50,597 nucleotides of DNA from Apostichopus californicus (lineage: Eukaryota; Echinodermata; Holothuroidea; Aspidochirotida; Stichopodidae), in contig JAIPMN010001987.1 in the NCBI GenBank assembly GCA_020650975.1, positions 1-50,597 on the forward strand, read 5' to 3'. Below are positions 37,574-48,897 of this stretch, piece after piece. The translations under genes and the position numbers were made by a program. Numbering within the stretch: position 1 is the stretch's first letter; the number at the start of each line of letters is the position of its first letter. The notes under the pieces are model-generated. The model ran no database searches and was not told the DNA's origin. It saw only the letters and a program-made list of their open reading frames with translations.

Positions 37574-40500
37574 ATGAAGCGTCTACCATTTAGGAAAGTT
37601 ATCGATAACCTAGCCGGTTCTAGCGGGAGTTCATCCTCGAAGAAAGAAGCAGAAATTAATGAATCGTTGAGCACAGATGACTTCACTGCATGCAAGGTAA
37701 CGTAGTAGCACTGACAGGGACCATCTGGTTGCTGCTGAGCACAATATTTACCTTCACCATCTGTGTAACATGAACATGTATGAATGGCCCAACCCTCGCA
37801 ATAATATTACTACCATGTACATAGTCGCGTTTCATAAGTTATTTTTATTCAGTTGCAAACTCAATTGGTATTGCTCGTGTATTTTGTGTTTTGATGAATC
37901 AGTTATTAGTGAATGTCGTAGCAATTTGATCATAGTTTGCACGATTGTATTATCAACAGATTTTACACTTTGTCAATCACTCAACTTGTCAGGCCCTGGG
38001 ATTCAGACGTAGGCCTAGCCTAAGTAGTATGCCGAATATCACTAAGTTTGGTCTTGCCTTTTAATAGTTTGTCAACATTGACACCATCTAATAACTCACC
38101 TAGCGTTGTCAATTTGGCCAACCAAGACCTCTCCCTTAGCCTAATATTCTAGGTTGCTTGGTGTCAACAAGCAAGGTAAAAGAGGCTTAGGCTAAAGTAT
38201 ATCAATTTTAACCAGGTGTCAGTGACAGGCAGTTAGCTTGGCCTAATAAGTTTACACTTGGAATAATAGCCTGCAACTCAAATCACTACTATGGTCTCAA
38301 AATAGAGTGGATTGATTGTATTTTGTATTGCTTTGCAAGTGGTTTATAAGTTAAACCCATTATGTAAGGTTCAAAATTCTTTGTTAAAGTTTACTCTTAA
38401 GTTTGTTGATTGATTTTCATAGGTGTGTTTCAGTGGGACCTGGGCACAAAGCTTTGTACATGTGCAATCATGTAAATAGCCAACAAGGATTTGCCTTACC
38501 AAAAGGTCTGGTAAATTGTAAACATCTCTCCTTAAGCCATATTTTCTGCACCTTGGTAATGCTGATAGCCCCAGCAATAACATTTCTTGAGAGACATGTT
38601 CTAAATTAGTGAAGTCCAAATTGAGGGTAACTTATAAACAGTGCATTGACAGGTTGGTTGAACTTGATGCAGTTCTAAGAGGTACTACACCCATCCTGAA
38701 CCAAGATCTTCTTCTCTAAGCTCAACATGTAAAGTATCCTTACTGACCCTTAACAATTTGGCATCTGTGAATTCTTGCAATGTTTTGTATTTTAATTTAA
38801 CAGTTCTGCCAGATTGTTGGTGAAACTAAAGCATAAATGTTTTCTGTCTGCAAGTATGGAGGTTTGTTGAGGTCAAGAAATGTCAAGGTTATTGAAACTT
38901 ACATGTTTGCAACTTTACTGTACAGACCTTCTGTACAGAGGCAACTGATAGAGCAACAGTTCATTAGAGGTATCTTCCAACTGGGTTGTTTGATTGGTGT
39001 GATAAGCAGAAGATTTATCATTGTGTTGGGTGGGGTAATGAATTTGTATTGTAAACATGGCATACATACCAAACTTTGAATATACATTATATTGCGGCAC
39101 TGATACTAGACACTATAGAAATTGTCGTGTTTGAAGGTCAAATTTGTTACCAACACAATTTTAATCAGTTATAGGGAAATGACTTGATGAAATCAACGAA
39201 AACTTGCACATGTATGCGGGAAGGAAATCCCAATTTTGTCTTGGGAGGCACTTTCACAAATTAATGTACACCAATTTAACTGGAATCATACCATAAATTT
39301 AACGCAACATGTGCAAAGTTAGGGAAAGTTTACCAAGCTTCATCTACTTTGACTCAGAACATTACAGTGCCTTTGACCTTTAAAAGAATATATGTTTGCT
39401 AAGTAGCATTGCAAAATGAGGGCAGTAAAGATCATAAAATCAGAAATTGCTTTGATCAACATAAATTGATGGAGAATGAAGGAACTATGTACAGGTAATA
39501 TTAGTCTATTTTTATCAAGTTTCTTGAGTGGGAAACACTTTTGATGCCTTGCCAAAGGCATTTCGATGAGTCTACACTGGTGTACTTTACATGTACAGGT
39601 AGCAAGTTTGTTAAAATGCGTGTATGGAAAAGTATGTGACACCCTTGCCTGTAAACAGGATAACCCTGAATAATACAGAATGGTTAAACTTAGATGTGAT
39701 ATGTGAACAGTGGATCAATGTTGGTGAATTCAAGAAGCCTATCGTATAAATTCGTAACTAAGGTAAACACTCATTTCTGGGCAACAGAGGTCATAGCCTG
39801 CATCCCTTGTTTACAAATGTTCAGGATAAGCTTTAAAGCTTATTGCAAACTTTGGATGAACTCCATACTTGGTTTCTACCCATATTAGAATTTATAGGAA
39901 GGCAAATGGTTAAAGGTCAAACAGGTGAAAAAGTCTGAAAATCTTGTTAACATGAATTGCTTCCTCTATTGATCAGTAATTCTTGGATGAACTTAAGACT
40001 TGGTCCTGTTTCAAACATTATGTTGAACATTGTGGAAGAACTTTGCTGGTCACTTTAAGGGTCATTGATCAGTATAGGCCACAAACTTTAGCGTGCTGAC
40101 AATTGCTAGACATTTTCAAAAAAAAATGCAGTACTTTCTCAGAGGTTCTGATCCTCCAAAATTATTCCTAGCCATTGTGGATGGTTAAAATAGTCAGTGA
40201 AATGCCCCAGGTCTCAGTGTGAATGTCAGGTTTTAGAGTCACGACAGTAAACTGCTTCTTGAAATTTCAGCATGGAGTGACCATATATATATATCTGAGT
40301 TTTCCAGCATATTTGGGGACAAATGCTTTTGACCTTTGAGTCATTAATAGTTTATTTCCTTGAAAATCTTTTGCCCAGTGAAATTAAGTTATGTATGAAC
40401 AGTAACTTCAAAACATCTCAAGGCGTCACTTAGTCTGTTGACATTTTGGTTGAAGAGTGTATACTTCAATGGTCTTTAGAATGACATCAAGGAAGTTGAG

Positions 40501-43500
40501 CATTCCTTAATGAATACTGTATGTGAATAAAATTTGAGATAGCAGCTTGTCTAGAAGCTACAGTGTCCCCCAAATTCATATTTGGCTGCATCAGACACTC
40601 AGAGTCTATCTCCCAGTGCTTCCAAGCGAACCTCTTTCTGTACAGTTCAAAGGGTCATTTAACATGATCAGTATATAAAGTCAAAATGATCTTTTGATGG
40701 AGATATCATATAGAACAGTGTCTGTTCGTAGCTTCACACAAGAGATACATAGTAGTCTACCCTGGGTGAGTAATGGCCAAAATGAATTTACAAACATTGG
40801 TAAAATTCAGCTTTCTATACATAATTAGACCTAACAGATATATACTCACTAAACATTCAAATTTGAAAGAAAAAAACAAAACAAAGATGCACAGTTAAGA
40901 AGTTGTGGGACTTATATAAGAATATTAAATAATTATATTCCATAGTTCATGAAATAGATATCAGCCTGTCCATCTCTTTTGCTTGAGATAAAAAATGAAA
41001 AAAATGGTGGTAGTTGGGGTTATGGTAATGATCCACCAAACATACACATGTATCTCTCCTACAGTGTACATATTGGTGTTCTTTTCCCCAAACCTACACA
41101 TCTCTCCTACAGTGTACATATTGGTGTTCTACTCACCAGACCTACAGTACACATCTCTCCTACAGTGTACATATTGGTTGTTCTTTGTCATTTTGCTACA
41201 TTTCTTATAGACAAATCTCCTGTTCGGACTCGAACCAAAATCTAAGAGCTGGTCGTCCGAGGGTTAACCAGAATATGAATTTGTTCTTTAGTGTAAGACT
41301 ATACATTGCTGACCTGATCTTCTACAGTACATGTGTACAGTTAAGCATATTGCTGTTACCCATCAGTAACATGCTGTATATACAGGACTTAGAGATGTGT
41401 ATGGATATAATGATGCATGAAGCAGGTTCTGCTCCTCATCATGTTTATTTTAGGATACAACTAGATACATTTACGTCAGAGCTGTGCATTAAGTAGTCTT
41501 TAATATCATTCTTTCCTGAAGGTGATCGTATGTGCATGAAATTTACATTTATCAGTTTTTCATGTACAGTACTGTCATATGACACAGTATATTTATCTAT
41601 ATGACATGTTCATACTTACAGTGCAGTAGTCTATGGATATACATGACGTCACTTATCAGATCTATACATGGACTAATTTGCCTGCATGAATTAAAAGAGG
41701 AGCTTTTAAACGCATGTAATCATGTACATGTACTTTACACAGACCAGTAAATAATAGGATTTAACTTAAGGCAGAAGTGTAGTGTTGATCATTGATGTCA
41801 TATAGTCCAACAGAAATGAAAAAAAAATATTATGAGTTAAAGATGGCTTAATTGATGATGACATCGACTAAATGTTAATGATGTAATCTTATTATTTTAT
41901 TTCAACTGGAACATGTCCTTTTAAAAATAAAAAACCCAACACAAGAACAAACAGAGCACCCTTGGATGACATTTGACAGCATTTGTCGTAGCCAAAGTTT
42001 TAATGTGCATGGATATCATCCTATTTGAGGACACAAAAGTCTAAAGTGTCTTCCTGTTGGGTTTGTGGTGCATCAGAACAACTGACGTGAAAGGTCTGTT
42101 TGTTAGACTTAGTAGTCCAGCCATTTTATTTGACCTGCCTCAGATGTTTAAACAGGGTGACATTTCTCAAAAATAGAAGAAATACATCGGAGCCCGAAAG
42201 CAATGTTTTTGATGGTCCACAACATATATCAGAATTTAATTTTTATGCCTTAAAATCCCCCATTAATATCAGCGATGCATTGTATGTATTCTTTCAGTTG
42301 AACTACAATAAGAAGAAAATTGTACCTTCAGTTGAGGGAATAACTATTGCATGATTGCAAAATGCTATATATGCAGAATGGTCAAGTTGCACTGTACAAG
42401 TGTAAAGAAGTAAAGTTTAACAGTGTTCTATGCAGGAACTATGGTACTAATCAATGAGATTAAATTTGGAAATGCTACACAAAATTTGAATGTCACTAAA
42501 TTATTCCGGGCAGTTTAAGGTTACAGATCTATATTCCTGGGCATCTGTAGCACAGTATGAGTTTGCCAGGTAGTTGTTAGTTCCATAATTAGAATGGATG
42601 AAACTGTGATAAATGTTAAGTACTGTACTGTATAGATACATTATGGAGGTGTCACAATGGTACAGTACATGGCAAACTGATGTATGAACCCTGCATGCTG
42701 TACCATATGAAAACTGTTGTTTCCATGTGTTTCTTCTTTCGTATTGTCACGGTGAAAACAGTGACCTGTCACTCTTCAAATCAGTGTCAGCTGTAATTCC
42801 AGTTATTTGAGATTTTTTTAGTTTTTTAAAAGGAAAAATCGATGCTTTTTGATCCCTAAATCCCACAGCTACTATATACTATGTGCAGGTATTTTGGGCT
42901 TGAGTACAGTGGTGTAGTGGAAGTCAAAAGTTTTGAAGTTGTTGGATTTGTTCATGAATTCTATTTGAATAAAGTGTCTCTGGGTAAACCAGTTGAAGCA
43001 ATTACATATATACTGGCTTCATTAACTTTCATTCAGTAAGAGAGCTCTAGAGGAGGGGAAAAAATTAAGAAATAGATGGTAACTGTCTTTTATAGAGCTC
43101 TTGACTAATTTCAGTCTTGTTACAATATCATAAGTTATGTATGATGGTAACTTTTCGTGAGAATCAAATAAACTCGAAACTATATATTTTATTGAAATTA
43201 TCACGTACTGGAAGTACAGTTCATGTTCAGATAACATAAAATACTCAATTATGAATGAAAGATACCAATAAATAAAGAAAACATATATCTTAACTTACTT
43301 AATGTTATATTAGTCCTGTAGCAGTAAAAGGTTTGCAAATGAATAACAGTTATAAAACCCAGGATGATTCATTAAGTTTCATGTAGAGTAGAAAGGGCAC
43401 CATTCAATTCCTTGTGTCCAAATTTATGCTAAGAATTGCTAAGGTTTTCATAATATTATATTTACCGGGAGTGCAATTCCCCCCATATTATATTTTGTCA

Positions 43501-44112
43501 TCTGTTATTTCGATCATGGGGGTCCATTAGAAACTTAACGGTTTGATACTGTATTGAATGCCTGAGTGAGGGAAAATGCAATTGAGCGTTGATATTTATA
43601 TGCTTCTTGAAGACTCGGTTCATTAATGAGTGACCGTTATGTGAGTAACTTGACTACCTAGTAATTAAATATTTGCCAACAAAATCGAGCAAAAGCTATA
43701 AAATTATACTTTTTCTTGAAGACTCGGTTCATTAATGAGTGACCGTTATGTGAGTAACTTGACTACCTAGTAATTAAATATTTGCCAACAAAATCGAGCA
43801 AAAGCTATAAAATTATACTTTTAATAGCAATTACTGTGTCTAGATCAAGGACAGTTTCAAATGCCTATATCATATCATTACTAGCATTTGAGATAAATAC
43901 ATGCAGTTAATAAGTTCAATGCAATAAAGCAGTGATATTATAACCATGTTACCTACAGTACAGTATATGAAAACAATGTTAACAGGTCATTTTATCTTTT
44001 CTTTCGGTTCACAGGTTGTTCGCCATGGATTCCCTTTCGAGCCTACTGCTCTTGCGTATGATCCGGTTCAGAACATCTTAGCCATTGGATCAAAAAATGG
44101 ATCGTTGAGGAT
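37574..44112 (+). CDS. STXBP5: Syntaxin-binding protein 5 (tomosyn), exons 1-2, continues beyond the window
   Basis: Exon 1 is 37574-37696 (41 codons, phase 0, donor AAG-GTAACG). Exon 2 is 44015-44112 (acceptor TTCACAG, donor AT-GTATCC, phase 2). Exon 1 encodes MKRLPFRKVIDNLAGSSG and later INESLSTDDFTACK; exon 2 encodes VVRHGFPFEPTALAYDPVQN then ILAIGSKNGSLR. This matches the start of vertebrate tomosyn: MRKFNIRKVLDGL, a Ser/Gln-rich stretch, then LCKTVRHGFPYQPTALAFDP. Only the first ~73 residues, the start of the N-terminal WD40 propeller region, are in the window. Tomosyn binds syntaxin and SNAP25 through a C-terminal R-SNARE motif and restrains vesicle fusion. The partner genes STXBP5 and STXBP5L are both vertebrate copies of this single ancestral gene. 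Exon 3 was not found before the right edge. Confidence 0.92.
41049..41185. repeat. Three-copy tandem repeat of about 50 bp
   Basis: ATCTCTCCTACAGTGTACAT followed by ATTGGTGTTCT occurs starting at 41052, 41100 and 41153, with spacings of 48 and 53 bases. Between the cores are variable CCAAACCTACAC and CCAGACCTACAGTAC linkers. The copies are nearly identical in the core, indicating recent tandem growth. Confidence 0.85.
43604..43822. repeat. Perfect 109-bp tandem duplication
   Basis: The segment beginning TTCTTGAAGACTCGG at 43604 recurs exactly at 43713; the two copies are identical base for base through TATACTTTT (43822). There is no coding frame and no obvious terminal repeat, so it looks like a recent unequal exchange or replication slip, or an assembly artefact. 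It lies about 190 bases upstream of STXBP5 exon 2. Confidence 0.9.
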
Positions 44113-45685
44113 GTATCCTTTTCACTCGGCTCGGCTGTACATGTAATCATGTTTGTTTCATTCATGTCGCAAGGATGGGGCATAAATGAAGGGGGATGAG
44201 GGAAGGGGTGCATTTAGAGCTTACATTCAGCTCCTGCTCCCAGGTGCAGTGTGTTGCAAATTAGGCCGATGCCAATGTGTCCCTCCTGTCATCCCCTCTC
44301 CTTACTTGTTCACATTTCTGTAGAACTTTGGTTTTTGACCTGAACTATGTTTCAGAAATAGTTCTTTCATGTTTAATAATACACAGACCAGATTTTGATT
44401 TGCAATCACATGCTTAGGAAAATCATTGTGGCTCTGCACACACTGTCGGAATCAGAACTATTTATGCTAATTGTTGTATATTGGACATTTAGACCAGGAC
44501 ACAAGTACTAATTTACTTGATACAAAAGAAAGTTTAAAAGCTCTTTTCATTTTTTTTTAACAGTATCACCCTTGTTTGTTTTACTAAAATCCAATTTCCC
44601 TAAATATATCTGTTTATCTACTTAAGGGTTAATTAACTAGTAAGTCATGAGTTTCTTCAAATTTAATATTTATTATTTTTACTACCCCTGTGTCCAGTCC
44701 TGCCGTCACATTAATAATATATATGCTGAGTTCTTTGCTTCTCTATTTCGTCACACCCATCGTTGGTGGCGATATGAAAGGCATCAATTTGATTAATGGG
44801 AGGAGACAAATGTTAAACATGACAACATTTTTGTTGTGATTTTGTTCAAGTTTAAGCATAGATCTGCTGTTGCAGACAACTATATAACAGGGCAACGTTT
44901 CATGATTTACTCATTTCTTCAAGTTGAGTACCCAGTCTGCCTGTGTGAAATTTCTTATTTTACCTACTGTGCGAAATGTGAGAAGGAGGTTGGGGGGGGG
45001 GGGTGGTCCTGGGATTGGAAATTTAATTTTTGCTCCTTGCTTACCTGTCTCCCCACAACCGTAGCGACAGAAGATACTGTAGTAGAGCTCTAGTTCAGTC
45101 AATTTACATTGCACTTTGGGACAGTATTGCTAACTTGTGTTATGCTGTTACCAAAAAAAAAAAATTAGAAAAGTTACTTCTTTTCTTAATTTTCCTCATA
45201 AAGAAACCTCTGTATATATACTTAGTAAAAATTAGTAAAAAATGGAGAAATTGGCTACAAACAATGCAGAAAGACAAACAAACATGTCATTGGATATTAA
45301 TTAATTAAAGTGGAAACTTAAATCCTGAATCCTGCTTAAATATTTTGGAACCAGAAAACTAGATGACTACAAAAATGGAAGTAAGTACTGTAGAACTGGT
45401 GTTGTGGATAGTGTTAACCAGTCAGCTGTGGAGATGGTTCTGTCACATTGACATTGTACAGATCGACCAGTTCTTACTGTAAACTCAATCTTGCTACAGG
45501 GCTGTGAACATATGCTACAGTACTGTATGTAGTACAGGGCTTAGTCTGGACTGTTTACTCTACAGGTCTACTGTGCTTTTATTTTCATTTCCAATTGACT
45601 GTACCACTCCCCTCATTTTATTTACACACTCTGTATTGACTTAGATACAACAGGTTGAAAACTCAGAAGTATGCAGTCAGTTAAA

Positions 45686-45698
45686 AGGTCAAAGGTCA
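45686..45698 (+). promoter_or_regulatory. DR1 nuclear-receptor-type motif
   Basis: AGGTCAAAGGTCA is an exact direct repeat of AGGTCA with one spacer base, the site type bound by HNF4, RXR and COUP-TF. It may equally be a chance or repeat-derived word, since AGGTCA-rich sequence is common in this window. Confidence 0.35.
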
Positions 45699-46677
45699 TA
45701 ACATGAAAGTCTAAGGGATTTATGCTTTGCTGGTAATATAATGAGGTCTGCAAAATAGATATGCATCAATGGTAATGACAAATTTATGAAGTAAGTTGCC
45801 TGTGTGCACAAGTTAAAACAGACTCTATGATAGAAACATATAGTATGGGTAGCTTTTTTTCAGCAGTTTCAATTAAACTGTTTTTTGGACTTGTAAATAA
45901 TTTGAATAAGTTTTGGTTTGCTTTGTTTACTTTTCTTTAATTCTTCTGTTAATTGTTTTTAGTATATTTCTGATTTGAATTTTTCTCAAGTTTTTTAGAG
46001 AGTGAATTCTTCGACAAGTCCCTCAGGTTTTTTATTAGTTTTACTTCCCTCTACTTTGCTGTTCGTATTAGTGAAAGCGATGGCCCACTTTTGAACCAAA
46101 GAAATATAAATAGTAACCTTTGGATCGAAACAAAAGAAAAAACAAGCGTTTCTTGGAATCATGATTGAGTACACTGGAACACAGTACATTTAGATGGAAA
46201 GGAACTGTTTTTTGTTTTGTTTTTTTAATAATAATAATACTGACATACTTTGTGTGTATTTTATTTTATTTAACAGAATTCTGCTGTTTACAATATAATC
46301 GTATCGTCCTTAGAGTATGACGTCATCCTCAGCTGTTTGCCTGATCGTTAAGGAAGTAAACAACTTTTCTTTCGTTTATACGAGGAGTAAACGTTTGAAT
46401 TCTTTGAAACTGCCATCCAGCTGAATTTGACATGCCAGATATATACATCTGTCAACCAATAACTCAGTCACTGCATAACCCAGAAGAAGGAACAACTTTA
46501 TTTTTTGTTCGTTTTGATAGTCTAAACAAGAGGAATGAACTTTCTGCCGCAAACCCATCATAAAGTGTCACGATTTCTCCAAATCAGTCTATCTAACGCA
46601 GATGAATCATATCTTTCAGCGTGTCAGATGTATCTCCACATGTGTACGTAGTAGTAGATTTTGATGTTTACTTTATG

Positions 46678-46691
46678 GTTTCCATGGTAAC
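46678..46691. promoter_or_regulatory. X-box-like motif in STXBP5 intron 2
   Basis: GTTTCCATGGTAAC, whose reverse complement GTTACCATGGAAAC matches the classic RFX X-box. No gene start is evident beside it. Confidence 0.35.
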
Positions 46692-47145
46692 ACTCTGGGC
46701 CGGTTGACAGGATGCCAGGCCTGGATCGAAATTTCGGTGCAAGTAGAACACAGAGAGCTCTCCTCAAATAGGAGATTGCATAAAGAAAACGTTTGAGATC
46801 CAGATTTTACTCAGAGATTTCAAATCCGGACATTTATGAAAAGGGTTTTCTGAGTTTATTTCCACAAAACGCCTACCATTTTACTTTCCCTCCCGAAATG
46901 AACATTGATTACTGTATAATCTGCTGGTGGAGTTTTGTCCATGAAATTTTTTTCTGGAAATAATATGAAAAATTGTAGAATTTGTTTTACACACACCTTA
47001 GTAACGCGGCTTTTGTCATTATCCAGTCTTAATCCTCTCGATTCTACAGAGCAACAGATGTTGCAAGAAGTATATAAATTAACCAAAAACAGTGCAATTT
47101 GGTTTTTATGGATATGTTTGCAAGAAGAACTGATTATTTTTTCAT

Positions 47146-47158
47146 TGACCTTTGACCT
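47146..47158 (-). promoter_or_regulatory. Second DR1-type motif
   Basis: TGACCTTTGACCT reads AGGTCAAAGGTCA on the minus strand, identical to the motif at 45686-45698, 1.46 kb away in the same intron. Confidence 0.35.
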
Positions 47159-47917
47159 TTCTTTTAAAATGCAGGGTAATTTTGCTCTGAATAGAAGAGA
47201 ATTCTGCATTTTAATGTGATGTAAAATTACCACATGTGACTTTGGGACTGAATGTTTCTGAAAGCATGGATGTGGTGTTTTGATTTGGGCCGTATTTAAG
47301 CTACTAGTGTTGTTCATCCTTTACTGTAATGTACATGTGCTATATACACCATGAATTGCAGGGAATAATGCCATGTTTACATTTTGACATGTGGCAATTT
47401 GTGGATTAAAGTTTGTTTTTTTCATAAATATATAAATATTGGATAACATCTCCTGTAGTCTTCTGTGTGCAAAATTTGCTAATTTACTTGTAACCTGTCT
47501 CGACGCACCTTAAAGCACATCCCATCTACCTTAGCCTCATAAACTGATTGTACATCTTTGCACATATTTATTTGTGTTGTAAGTTGACCAAGGTTGGATG
47601 GCATTTTTGCGATACAACTCGAAATTCAGTTATTCCATGAATTGGAAATGATCTTGATGCATACAGTAAACATATAAAGATGTAACCATGTGTACATAGA
47701 ATATTAGGATATAGCTGATTTCACTGACATAAAGTGAGACTGTAAAACTAGTCTGTCCTCTGCAAAGACCCATCTCATCAACATAATCAAACAAGTCCTT
47801 GATATCGCTCGCTTACAAAATCGACCGTAGACACGTACAATCAATGCTCGCTTCCTCGCTAAACCCCTTTTTTTAGCAACATGCTGATAAAAAGTCAAAA
47901 TCAAGCTAACACCTCAC

Positions 47918-48164
47918 CATCCTCTCTCCTGTGAAAGATCATTAAGATCCTGTGGACTTCCACTCGACACACCTTCCAGTCGGCCTGCCGCTCTCGAAGG
48001 TTGGCAACTCCAAACCTCATCAAGTGGGGAAAATGACAATCTGATATGATGCTCATTACAGTTTTCCAGCCAAACTCCAGTTTCATCAAGAACAGGTGAC
48101 CTTGAGGTGTTTTGTAGTTGTTTCTGATCAACCCCTGGAAATTTTTCTCCTCTTTCCTTCTCAT
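47918..48164 (-). CDS. Possible first coding exon of an unidentified minus-strand gene
   Basis: A minus-strand frame from ATG at 48164 has an in-frame TAG about 30 bases upstream. It reads MRRKEEKNFQGLIRNNYKTP, then GHLFLMKLEFGWKTVMSII, FPHLMRFGVANLRERQADW and KVCRVEVHRILMIFHRREDG, with the Trp, Cys, His and hydrophobic spacing of a folded alpha-helical protein. A donor GATG-GTGAGG ends it at 47918 in phase 1; unspliced, the frame stops at 47901 after 87 codons. Upstream (48240-48450) is a CG-richer block with TAGCCTA words like those beside the other gene starts. I do not recognise the family and found no second exon. It would be a gene nested in STXBP5 intron 2 on the opposite strand; a decayed pseudogene or chance frame is possible. 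Confidence 0.4.
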
Positions 48165-48239
48165 ATTTTCTTTCTTTCTTTTCTATCTTTCTCTCTCCCT
48201 TTAGCATATGTATACATGTGGGTGCCCATTAACACTGCC

Positions 48240-48450
48240 GTCTAGCCTAAACTGCCTCGTAACTAACTAACATATGCTTGCGACGACGACTAACGTCACC
48301 GCGGCATCGTAGCGTTAGGTCTAACCGGGAAGGAAAGATCTCTTCAACACAGATGTAGAATTTTTTAATTTACAGACAGAGTGCATGGGTTTTTTTTACT
48401 GTGTCCACTGCGCGGGAATGAACACTCGCGCGCTCACTCAGGTCAATTTT
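48240..48450. promoter_or_regulatory. CG-richer block, possible promoter
   Basis: In an AT-rich intron this stretch has many CpG steps (GCGACGACGACTAACG, CACCGCGGCATCG, CTGCGCGGG, CTCGCGCGC) and the words TAGCCTAAAC and GCGTTAGGTCTAACC. It lies just upstream of the minus-strand frame at 48164 and is followed by an 18-base T run. This fits a promoter or 5' UTR, unproven. Confidence 0.35.
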
Positions 48451-48869
48451 TTTTTTTTTTTTTTTTCATTAGGTTTGTCGTCGTCGTCGAGGAGGAAGAA
48501 ATTTTTGGCCATTCATTAATGACAATGGGATGGGAAAGGTTTTTCTGGATGGTGAATTATCAGGCATTTTTTGTTGTTGTTCAATTTGCCGCTGTCAGTT
48601 TGCATAAATTTGTGAAATACTAAACGGGTTTCTCCAATTGATTTGTCATTTGGTCGCGGCTGTAAACATTTTACATCGGTCAAAGTGACAGGGTGTAGGC
48701 AGGGCTTAGTGCTGTGATGTTCAGTTTGTGCTTTTGTAGTTATTGACGAGTACACGGGTACTGCATATAGATAATTGAGGAGGGTGTAAACTGATTAATC
48801 CTGTCAAGTTGGTTTACTGAATTATATTAATTTTCATCCTTTGAAATTAATGTAAATTCTATTTTTTGT

Positions 48870-48897
48870 GGGGGGGGGGGTGGTGGGTGGGTGGGGA
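48870..48897 (+). repeat. G-quadruplex-type G tract
   Basis: A run of 11 G followed by TGG, TGGG, TGGG and TGGGG, which meets the four-G-run pattern of a quadruplex former. Confidence 0.6.

Larger units (their letters stand above)
37697..44014 (+). other. STXBP5: STXBP5 intron 1
   Basis: A 6.3-kb intron without convincing internal exons. TAGGCCTA/TTAGGCTA words are dense at 38010-38240, just after exon 1. Positions 39850-40080 contain two diverged monomers about 130 bp apart sharing TTGGATGAACT and ACTTGGT, in an AGGTCA-rich stretch. TACAGTAC/GTACTGTA words are frequent from 41040 to 43960. A three-copy minisatellite and a 109-bp tandem duplication are listed separately. Confidence 0.6.

Noticed and set aside
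41249..41252. Possible STXBP5 exon in intron 1 after the triplicated repeat
   Set aside because: Exons 1 and 2 already join at the position expected from vertebrate tomosyn, leaving no residues to fill.
46376..46561. Minus-strand frame with a hydrophobic, helix-like C-terminal half
   Set aside because: Considered as a second exon of the frame at 48164, but no acceptor in matching phase and no family resemblance could be shown.
46856..47317. Minus-strand open frame of 153 codons
   Set aside because: Long for this AT-rich DNA, but the composition is irregular, no family is recognised, and there is no promoter or clear splice context.
47914..48207. 97-codon minus-strand frame overlapping the one at 48164
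   Set aside because: It starts in a purine-rich simple stretch and looks like the +1 shadow of the more protein-like frame.
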